Source of the DNA: an uncultured Eubacteriales bacterium
Lineage (GTDB): Bacteria; Bacillota; Clostridia; Oscillospirales; Acutalibacteraceae
Direction of reading: 5' to 3'
DNA length: 9,476 nt
Assembly (NCBI GenBank): GCA_948762645.1
Contig: CAQBRY010000069.1
Span: forward strand, 1 to 9,476
Below are positions 1 through 5,376 of this stretch, in pieces. Positions within the stretch are counted from its first letter, which is position 1. Every line of letters begins with the position of its first letter. Position numbers and translations under genes: made by a program. Below the pieces are notes generated by a model, which was not told the DNA's origin, did no database searches, and saw nothing but the letters and a program-made list of their open reading frames with translations.

Positions 1-31
1 AATGGATAAGGTAGCTGTTTTCAGCAATTCA

Positions 32-349
32 CTATGCGACTTCTTGTCGCACTTCAACATCAAAAATTACTGGATATTCTAAGGTATAACCTTGTATGTT
101 TTCCAAACAAAACTGTGCCTCATTTACTGCGTCATCTATGCTATCTGCATAGCTATAATGATAAACTCCGCAATTTATTCCTACACTTTTTGCACTTTCG
201 ATATTTTCCTTAAACTTTTTATCAATCTGCGTGGGCGACTTTTTTCCATATCCCTCACGAATTATCGCAAAGTCTATCCCCGCATTTTTTACCTTTTTCC
301 AGTCTATATTTTCTTGCCACTTGCTAACGTCTATTCCTTTAAATTCCAT
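32..349 (-). CDS. GH25-family lysozyme (phage endolysin), broken after the catalytic DVE motif
   Basis: Encodes the N-terminal half of a glycoside hydrolase family 25 muramidase, which would cut the glycan strands of host peptidoglycan at lysis. Residues 5-12 (GIDVSKWQ) carry the first conserved active-site Asp (D7). A typical GH25 barrel follows (DFAIIREGYG, then GVYHYSYA), then YPVIFDVE with the acidic pair D97 and E99. Right after E99 the reading continues only as VRQEVA and stops. A complete GH25 domain is about 180-200 residues, so roughly half is missing. The ATG at 349 is chosen because AAAGGAG lies 8 bases upstream; an in-frame ATG at 370 has no ribosome site. It follows the fibre gene directly, with no holin between them. 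The similarity ends where a palindrome begins (35-51), so I infer an insertion or rearrangement. Family call is firm; function as a complete enzyme is doubtful. Confidence 0.85.
   Translation of the reverse strand: MEFKGIDVSKWQENIDWKKVKNAGIDFAIIREGYGKKSPTQIDKKFKENIESAKSVGINCGVYHYSYADSIDDAVNEAQFCLENIQGYTLEYPVIFDVEVRQEVA
35..51. repeat. Perfect 6-bp inverted repeat at the lysozyme break
   Basis: TGCGAC and GTCGCA flank a 5-base loop. The palindrome starts one base after the codon for the catalytic Glu of the lysozyme (53-55), exactly where GH25 similarity stops. A second small inverted repeat (GCTG, TTTT, CAGC) follows at 14-25. The pair looks like a short palindromic dispersed element or an insertion end, but one copy in this window cannot prove that. 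Confidence 0.5.
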
Positions 350-411
350 TTTAAATACTCCTTTCAACATACGTCTGAAAACTTATATTTTTTGCCCTCT
401 AAAAGTAAAAT

Positions 412-1911
412 TTAGCCTGTTCGTTTCCATACATAAACGACCAAATACGGCGGCATATTGTTGTGTGCGTTGCCGTTTCCTGTGCTTTGTGTGTAAATAT
501 CACCGCCTGTAACGCTACTAGATCCACATCGAAAATTCGCCCAGCCACCCTCTAACGAACTCCAGCGTTTTTCTGTGGATTCATTTATTTTGTGTGAATG
601 TGAGGGCATTTCACTTGATGTTAATTTATGCGTGGCTGCTCCGCCTGTTTTTCCTGCTGCATAGCTACTACCAGCTGATAGTAAAAATCTATCTTTTATC
701 TGTTCCCACGTTCCGCCAAACAAATCTTTTGGATTTGTGCTATTTACACTTAAATAAATTGAACCAATGGGATAAATTAAGTCAAAAATTGTTTTGTTGT
801 TGAGTTTTAAAGTCCCCTCGATTTCAGTATCAAGTTTAATTTGTAACTTTTTCTGACTTGACGTTGCCGTCGATACCCGACCAAAAGTTACGCTCCGACC
901 GCTTGCATTATAGTCCACAAGTGTGAAAGCTGTACCTAAATTTAACGATTTTTGTACTGTGCTAAAATAGTCTTTTACTTTGAAAATAAACTCATATTCG
1001 CTGTTTATATCGGCTGCGATTATTTGTGTATCGTTATAAGAATAATTGCTGTTTGACAAATTTATTGTAGTATAGCTACTATCAGTCAGCTTTTTATAAA
1101 GTAATTGAAAAGTCTTATTATTCTTGCTATTTACGCTTGAAATGGTGGCTTTGAGCGTGCATTTTGCACACGCTCCCTCGTCACTTTCCGTTCCGTCTTG
1201 GTTGCACCTTACCACTGTAAACGTATTTATTGTTGGATTTGAATAATTTACAACCGAATATGAAACATTTTTGCTCGCTGTCCTGCTTCTTGAATCCGTT
1301 ATCTTGACTGTGCAAGTTCCACTTCCTATGAGTGGGTTTGTCGTAAAATTTGATTGACTAAAGGATTGTCCATTTATTTTAATTTTATATTTTTTTATTG
1401 TACTGGAATATATTCCGCTTGCCGAGACCACGCCCTTTATCGTGCTTTTTCCTTGAACGTAACAACCGAATTTACTGGCTATCCCTGACGTATTTTCCGT
1501 TAAAGTTACGCTGTTTATTGTCGGGACAACGCTTGACGGAACATAAAGCGTAAAATCTTTTGACGAGCTACCAATATATGTATCGCCTGAATACGTATAT
1601 ACATAAATTTTAGCTAGTGCTGACGTGGAATTTGGTATAAAGTTAGAATCACTTAAACTCGGAGTAAACGTGCAGCTTGTACCTATATTTTCGCCAACTC
1701 TAACGTGTTCTCCGTCTGGTCTTGCGTAATCAACTTTATGTGTAAAAGAACTTGAAGCTCTGCTTATATTCACGGTTATAGAGCTTCCGATAGTGTTTCC
1801 GTTTATGCTTGAAATACTGCTTGCTCTCGGAATTGTGATAAGCCACTCGCTAAACCCCTGCTCGCTACTTGAAAGCGGTGTGTCCATGCTTATCCATGCG
1901 CTTACTGACAA
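412..1911 (-). CDS. DUF859/collar-type tail fibre protein, C-terminal fragment of a frameshifted gene
   Basis: This is the larger part of a minor structural protein predicted to sit at the tail tip and contact the host. It opens with SVSAWISMDTPLSSSEQGF and TIPRASS, which continue the DUF859 fold begun in the upstream fragment. Several Ser/Thr-rich beta-sandwich-like stretches follow. From about residue 380 there is a collar/T4 gp10-C-terminal-like domain: YPIGSIYLSVNSTNPKDLFGG, then EMPSHSH, then NNMPPYLVVYVWKRTG at the end. The HxH of PSHSH is the pattern that binds metal in some phage collar and fibre tips. The fragment has only a TTG (1911) as possible start, overlapping the upstream stop by 10 bases and with no ribosome site of its own. 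One extra A in the A5 tract at 1913-1917 would join both fragments in frame. Expression through recoding or coupled reinitiation is possible; a simple mutation is equally possible. Confidence 0.82.
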   Translation of the reverse strand: MSVSAWISMDTPLSSSEQGFSEWLITIPRASSISSINGNTIGSSITVNISRASSSFTHKVDYARPDGEHVRVGENIGTSCTFTPSLSDSNFIPNSTSALAKIYVYTYSGDTYIGSSSKDFTLYVPSSVVPTINSVTLTENTSGIASKFGCYVQGKSTIKGVVSASGIYSSTIKKYKIKINGQSFSQSNFTTNPLIGSGTCTVKITDSRSRTASKNVSYSVVNYSNPTINTFTVVRCNQDGTESDEGACAKCTLKATISSVNSKNNKTFQLLYKKLTDSSYTTINLSNSNYSYNDTQIIAADINSEYEFIFKVKDYFSTVQKSLNLGTAFTLVDYNASGRSVTFGRVSTATSSQKKLQIKLDTEIEGTLKLNNKTIFDLIYPIGSIYLSVNSTNPKDLFGGTWEQIKDRFLLSAGSSYAAGKTGGAATHKLTSSEMPSHSHKINESTEKRWSSLEGGWANFRCGSSSVTGGDIYTQSTGNGNAHNNMPPYLVVYVWKRTG

Positions 1912-2201
1912 ATTTTTACTCCGTCTGCTTCGTGATAGATATTTAGTGTTTGCGAATATAAAGTTATACCGCTACTTGTTATTTTCTGGCTTGGGCTTAC
2001 GCTTGCACTATAAGTTGTTCCGTTGATTTTACAGTAGCAAGTACCTGAGCCATAAGTTGTATAGCCGCTATTGTCCCGCCAAAAATCCACCCACACGGAT
2101 ACGTTTGAGTAGTTCCCCTCTACACTCTGCCAATTTTGATTAATTTTTATGTTGTATTTAACGTGTGAATTGCTGGTTGAAAATGTACTTGATGTACCCA
2201 T
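1902..2201 (-). CDS. DUF859-family phage minor structural protein, N-terminal fragment
   Basis: About 99 residues beginning MGTSSTFSTSNSHVKYNIKI and containing GYTTYGSGTCYCKINGTTYS and SPSQKITSSGITLYSQTLNI, the signature N-terminal beta-rich block of DUF859 siphovirus proteins. Start: the ATG at 2201 has GGGAG 8 bases upstream; the TTG at 2207 does not fit that spacing. It ends with ADGVKICQ, whereas the family normally runs on as a TK/TLSVSAW-type segment, which is exactly what the -1 frame supplies from 1911. The break lies at GTA AAA ATT, and one missing A explains it. Sitting after Tal and before the lysozyme, the intact gene would encode a fibre or receptor-binding component of about 600 residues. 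Alone, this fragment lacks the collar-like tip and is unlikely to be functional. Confidence 0.8.
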   Translation of the reverse strand: MGTSSTFSTSNSHVKYNIKINQNWQSVEGNYSNVSVWVDFWRDNSGYTTYGSGTCYCKINGTTYSASVSPSQKITSSGITLYSQTLNIYHEADGVKICQ

Positions 2202-2224
2202 CGTCAAAACTCCCTTCGCTATTA

Positions 2225-2296
2225 ATTTTGCGTTCGCAAAATATCGAACGCTTCGAGGTTTTTCCTCTCCCCAAAAAGTCTTTTGGACTTTTCGGG
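2225..2296 (-). promoter_or_regulatory. Run of four adjacent hairpins between the Tal and fibre genes
   Basis: The 105-base gap between the Tal stop and the fibre start is almost completely tiled by inverted repeats. In minus-strand order they are: 2296-2270, an 11-bp stem with one G-U pair and loop CAAAA; 2267-2255, GAGG/CCTC with a 5-base loop; 2255-2245, CGAA/TTCG with a 3-base loop; and 2242-2225, a 7-bp stem ATTTTGC/GCAAAAT with a tetraloop. None is followed by a clean U-tract, so they are not standard terminators. They could be an RNA processing or stability element that sets the ratio of fibre to Tal expression. That role is inferred only from position. Confidence 0.5.
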
Positions 2297-2306
2297 AACC
2301 CCATAA

Positions 2307-4181
2307 TTACTTTTTATTTTTGTAAAATGACAAATTCCCGTTGCTTCTAGGTTCAAAAGCAAAATTGCCTAACTGTAAACTATTTAAAAATTCGCCGTCC
2401 GTGATATAAAGTTTTCCATTTGAAATATACGCAACTTCCGCTTCACCCTCCATAAAAGAAATGCGTCCATTTGAGATTTTGAGCGACGAGCTATTATTAA
2501 TCATGCCGAGAATTATGTTGCCATCCACAAAGCGAATGTATTTGACTATCTCATTAAAGCTTTCCTGCGTCTCGCCGCTAAAATTATTAAACTCCTGCAT
2601 AAAATTTGTAAATTGAAACGTCCAATCGCTGGCGGTTTGTTTCATTTGTGTGCTGACTGTTTCTTGATAATTTTCAAAATCTGTTTTGCTGGTGTAGCTC
2701 TGGCTTATTTTGCTTAAAAGCTCTCCGTCTGCGACTTGGAAATTCTGCGTCACTTCATCTGCTTTACCCTTTATTTCATCTGTTACACTCTGTTTGTAGT
2801 CCTGCGAAATGCTGACTGCTTCAACTGTTCCTGCCTGCAATAATGCGCCGTTTAGCGTTCCTGTCGTTATAAAATCGGCTACAATCGCACCATTTTGTGT
2901 GATTGCAAGCGAATATTCACCGTTCACTCCCGTACTGCTATATCCTAAACCCGACAAATTCCACCTCCACACCTTTTGTGAAGTTTGCATATCTGGTGTA
3001 TCCATTATTAAAATTTCCTGCGGTTTTTCTACTGGGTTTAATACAATATATCCACCTTTATTTCCTGTTATAAGCTGTGTCGCATTTGTGATTGCTTGGC
3101 TTAAAAATGTTATTACTTCGTCCCTTTGGCTCTGTGCGTATTGATTTTGAGTGCTTCCAAACTTCGGAGCGGCGCTTCCTATCGTTACTTTTATATATCT
3201 CTCAGACAAACAGTCGTACTCATAACTGACTACTCTTGCGTCTAAATTTATTTTCAATCCCTCGTGATAAATTTTAACCGTATCACCTAAAAAAACTCGC
3301 TCTAATATCTTAAAATCTTTGTATTCCTGTGTGTCTTGTAGCGGTATAAATTCCACATTTGCCGTTATTAATGGTTTATCAAGTCCGTTGTTAAACTCTA
3401 AATTTGCAGCGTTTCGCAGGGCGTTTAACGCTTCTTCCTCCGTAATTTCTTCGGATATTTTTATGTCGCTGTAATGTATTCTGGTTGTTTTTACATGAGT
3501 GTAGTTATTAATTAATGGCCATTCCACGTATTTTTCGGGTAAATATAAAAGTGTTTGTCCGTTTTCTTGCAAGCCTGTCGGCATTATTTTTGTGAACGCC
3601 CCGCTTAAATCTGTTTGCAGTCTTAACCCCGTTAAATTCTTTTTGTATCTGATTGTGGCTCCTCTGTCTGCGCCTGTCCTGTTTCTTATAAAGACATTAA
3701 AATTGTCGCGTTCAAGTTCTCCGCCCCAGACTTTTATAAAAGCGTTATCCGCGCCAAGTATCGCTTTTACTGGACTTATCATTTGATAATAAGCTGTGTT
3801 TTGTTTGGTAATATCTGAATTTCCCGCAAACGGCGTATCTTTTAAAATCTCGCTTATGGCGTGCGCTCCGCTTCCTGTCGGTCGGGTATCTTCGATAAAA
3901 TAATCTAATAAATCATAAAAAATGTGCCTTGCATAATATACGGGATTTCCTAAAATGTCAACATCAGTTTCAAAAACTCTGAATAACTGCGGCGTTCTTG
4001 GCGTGTGTGCTTTTATTATTTCTTCAATTTCGATTAATTCTTCGCCTCTGGGTATTGTGATTTTAAGTGAATAATCTCCGTTTATTTCCTCCGTAACTAC
4101 TGCCTTAATCGGCTTTAAAATGCGTTTTCCGTTATGGCTAAAGTCTGTTTCGTTTTTGTTATAAAAACTTATAATAATAAT
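2307..4181 (-). CDS. Tail-associated protein Tal, prophage endopeptidase tail family, apparent ATT start
   Basis: A 624-residue reading of the tail-tip protein that follows Dit in Gram-positive siphophages, caps the tail tube and anchors fibres. From 4181 it reads SFYNKNETDFSHNG, then VVTEEINGDYSLKITIPRGE and ARHIFYDLLDYF: the classic N-terminal domain of the prophage_tail family. The middle (LRLQTDLSGAFTKIMPTG onward) and VFLGDTVKIYHEGLKINLDARVVSYEYD complete the conserved base. The last 200 residues are a helical linker (DFENYQETVSTQMKQTASDW) and a beta-rich tip ending NLSFYKNKK. No ATG, GTG or TTG occurs in frame before 3782, which would remove 133 conserved residues. TAAGG at 4193-4189 sits 7 bases from the ATT at 4181, so I place the start there. 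Alternatively one A was lost from an original ATGAAAATT at 4186. I see no clear catalytic motif, so protease activity is unproven. Confidence 0.85.
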   Translation of the reverse strand: MIIISFYNKNETDFSHNGKRILKPIKAVVTEEINGDYSLKITIPRGEELIEIEEIIKAHTPRTPQLFRVFETDVDILGNPVYYARHIFYDLLDYFIEDTRPTGSGAHAISEILKDTPFAGNSDITKQNTAYYQMISPVKAILGADNAFIKVWGGELERDNFNVFIRNRTGADRGATIRYKKNLTGLRLQTDLSGAFTKIMPTGLQENGQTLLYLPEKYVEWPLINNYTHVKTTRIHYSDIKISEEITEEEALNALRNAANLEFNNGLDKPLITANVEFIPLQDTQEYKDFKILERVFLGDTVKIYHEGLKINLDARVVSYEYDCLSERYIKVTIGSAAPKFGSTQNQYAQSQRDEVITFLSQAITNATQLITGNKGGYIVLNPVEKPQEILIMDTPDMQTSQKVWRWNLSGLGYSSTGVNGEYSLAITQNGAIVADFITTGTLNGALLQAGTVEAVSISQDYKQSVTDEIKGKADEVTQNFQVADGELLSKISQSYTSKTDFENYQETVSTQMKQTASDWTFQFTNFMQEFNNFSGETQESFNEIVKYIRFVDGNIILGMINNSSSLKISNGRISFMEGEAEVAYISNGKLYITDGEFLNSLQLGNFAFEPRSNGNLSFYKNKK

Positions 4182-4204
4182 TTCATCGCCTTAAAATTGT
4201 TCAT
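4169..4204 (-). other. 12-codon mini-ORF overlapping the Tal start
   Basis: ATG at 4204 opens an 11-residue reading (MNNFKAMKLLL) ending in TAA at 4169-4171; it spans the Tal ribosome site and the ATT start in another frame. A second ATG at 4186 is in the same mini-ORF frame. It could be a leader whose translation modulates Tal, or the remnant of the true Tal start after loss of one A from the run at 4181-4183. Adding that base makes MNNFKAMKIIII run straight into Tal. The ribosome site for 4204 is weak. Confidence 0.3.
4189..4193 (-). promoter_or_regulatory. Tal ribosome binding site deciding an ATT start
   Basis: TAAGG matches the start of the anti-Shine-Dalgarno complement and is spaced 7 bases from the ATT at 4181. 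It is too close (2 bases) to the out-of-frame ATG at 4186 to serve that codon well. Weaker than the Dit site. Confidence 0.55.
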
Positions 4205-4227
4205 TATTCTTTGTTATTTGTTAATTG

Positions 4228-4908
4228 TTAAATCCACCTCCAATTCGGCATTATTTCTAACTTCGTAACGCTCCCCGTCCATGAAATAACGTTTTCTCCT
4301 ACGCTAAAAATTGGAAAATCCCCCGACATTTTGTTATTAAGAGATAAGGTATCTTTATAAGCGTTTAAAATCTCGCTGTTTAGCGTGATTTCGCCGTCAA
4401 TCCCGTTTAAAATCAGATTTAAATTGTTGATAGTTAAGGTTATATCGCCTTGCCCGTAAACTGTTATTATCGGCTCACTTTCAAAAGTTCCTATATTTAA
4501 AATACTTGTTGGCTCGGTCAAAGTTCGGGGAGCGGGAGCTGCTTCATACATAAACGGCTGCACCTCAAATTCCACTGCAAACAGCTTTAAACTGTGAATT
4601 ATTCTTAAAAATTCTATTTGATTATTTACTCTTGCTTTGTACTTCCTATCCAAATTATTGCTAAAAATTAAATCGCCCTCACCTTTAAAATGAGAGCAAA
4701 TTTTGTCTGTTTTAGATAAATCCTTTACAATAAATTCTGCCTGCAAAATATAAGGCTCGAAAGTGCCGTCTGTTGCCGTAAGCGTTCCGTGTCTACCCGA
4801 TATTGTAATAGCTTCATCTCGTCTTTTGGGGCTTATTCTTTCGGGTAAAAACTCCATATAAAGCCCTAAATCAAGCGAATTTATACCTTTAAAAATACAA
4901 TAATAAAT
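4228..4908 (-). CDS. Distal tail protein Dit, apparent ATT start
   Basis: Dit forms the hexameric ring that joins the tail tube to Tal and the baseplate. Read from the ATT at 4908 the N-terminus is MYYCIFKGINSLDLGLYM, then the hallmark PKRRDEAITISGRHGTL; the C-terminal half (EPIITVYGQGDITLTINN, ending PNWRWI) is the usual Dit galectin-like domain. Total 226 residues, a normal size. The only canonical start in frame is the ATG at 4857, internal to the conserved N-terminal strand and without a ribosome site. The frame is closed by TAG at 4921-4923, and AGGAGG at 4922-4917 stands 8 bases before the ATT at 4908. I therefore place the start there (ATT at 4911 is second choice). The gene lies just after the terminator of the cupin cassette and just before Tal. 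Confidence 0.85.
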   Translation of the reverse strand: MYYCIFKGINSLDLGLYMEFLPERISPKRRDEAITISGRHGTLTATDGTFEPYILQAEFIVKDLSKTDKICSHFKGEGDLIFSNNLDRKYKARVNNQIEFLRIIHSLKLFAVEFEVQPFMYEAAPAPRTLTEPTSILNIGTFESEPIITVYGQGDITLTINNLNLILNGIDGEITLNSEILNAYKDTLSLNNKMSGDFPIFSVGENVISWTGSVTKLEIMPNWRWI

Positions 4909-4916
4909 AATATAAC

Positions 4917-4922
4917 CCTCCT
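4917..4922 (-). promoter_or_regulatory. Dit ribosome binding site deciding an ATT start
   Basis: AGGAGG is a perfect Shine-Dalgarno core. Its ideal spacing (8 bases) points to the ATT at 4908-4906, and no ATG, GTG or TTG is available in the Dit frame until 60 bases downstream of the site. Confidence 0.75.
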
Positions 4923-4930
4923 AATATAAA

Positions 4931-4959
4931 AATAAAAACGCCTTTACGCGGGCGTTTCC
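4931..4959 (-). terminator. Intrinsic terminator of the cupin cassette
   Basis: Seven bases after the cupin stop codon the RNA forms AAACGCC / GGCGTTT (7 bp) around an 8-base loop, followed by TTTTTATTTTT. This is a standard rho-independent terminator on the minus strand. It ends only about 10 bases before the Dit ribosome site, so it also stands in the path of late transcription into Dit and Tal. Confidence 0.82.
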
Positions 4960-4966
4960 AATAAAG

Positions 4967-5311
4967 TTATTTAATAATTTTATATTGCTCAGGATACCAT
5001 GACGGAGAGCATGTTATCAACATTTTACATGTTCCATTCCAAAAATACTGCTCACCTTTGCTTATTAAAACCGCATCAGACTTAGATAGTTCAAAGGATT
5101 GATTATCTTTATAACTGATTGTTACTTTACCATCGATTATAAAAGCTATCTCATCACAATTTTCATTTACGCAATATCCGATATTGGGATAACGCCCCTC
5201 TATATCCGCCATAACTAAATCCATATAAGGGCTATTAAAACAATAATCAGTTATAACGCAATTTTTACTGTTTGATTTTTTTACAGATGATTCTAACTTT
5301 ACTACTTTCAT
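4967..5311 (-). CDS. Small cupin-fold protein, moron between tape measure and Dit
   Basis: A 114-residue single-domain cupin-like protein, probably cytoplasmic (no signal or membrane segment). Residues about 44-70 match cupin motif 1 with E(X)6G preserved (DEIAFIIDGKVTI), followed by a beta-strand pattern (SFELSKSDAVLISKGEQYFW) that corresponds to motif 2. It ends with CSPSWYPEQY, a tail seen in small Bacillota cupins. The usual metal-binding His pairs are not visible: motif 1 has NEN where HxH is expected and motif 2 has no His. A catalytic metal role is therefore unlikely, and ligand binding or sensing is more plausible. The ATG at 5311 has AAGGA about 10 bases upstream. With its own promoter and terminator it is a self-contained cassette with no evident structural role in the tail. 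It may benefit the lysogen, but the substrate is unknown. Confidence 0.75.
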   Translation of the reverse strand: MKVVKLESSVKKSNSKNCVITDYCFNSPYMDLVMADIEGRYPNIGYCVNENCDEIAFIIDGKVTISYKDNQSFELSKSDAVLISKGEQYFWNGTCKMLITCSPSWYPEQYKIIK

Positions 5312-5342
5312 ATATTTTTCATCCTTCTTTTTTTATCTATTA

Positions 5343-5371
5343 AATATATCAAAAAGTATAATATATTTCAA
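5343..5371 (-). promoter_or_regulatory. Sigma-A-type promoter of the cupin gene
   Basis: TTGAAA (5371-5366) and TATATT (5348-5343) are separated by exactly 17 bases. The -35 starts six bases after the tape measure stop codon, and transcription would begin about 25-30 bases ahead of the cupin start. Placement and spacing support an independent promoter. Confidence 0.65.
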
Positions 5372-5376
5372 TATTC

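Noticed and set aside
92..512. Plus-strand frames of 107 and 93 residues over the lysozyme gene
   Set aside because: Shadow of GH25 coding sequence, with Phe/Ile/Tyr-rich translations of no family.
2809..3144. 111-residue plus-strand frame inside Tal
   Set aside because: Antisense to a well-supported coding region, no ribosome site and no family resemblance.
3780..3782. ATG as start of Tal
   Set aside because: It would delete 133 residues that clearly belong to the conserved N-terminal domain.
4855..4857. ATG as start of Dit
   Set aside because: It would remove 17 family-like residues (ending in LGLY) and has no ribosome site, while AGGAGG sits correctly for the ATT at 4908.
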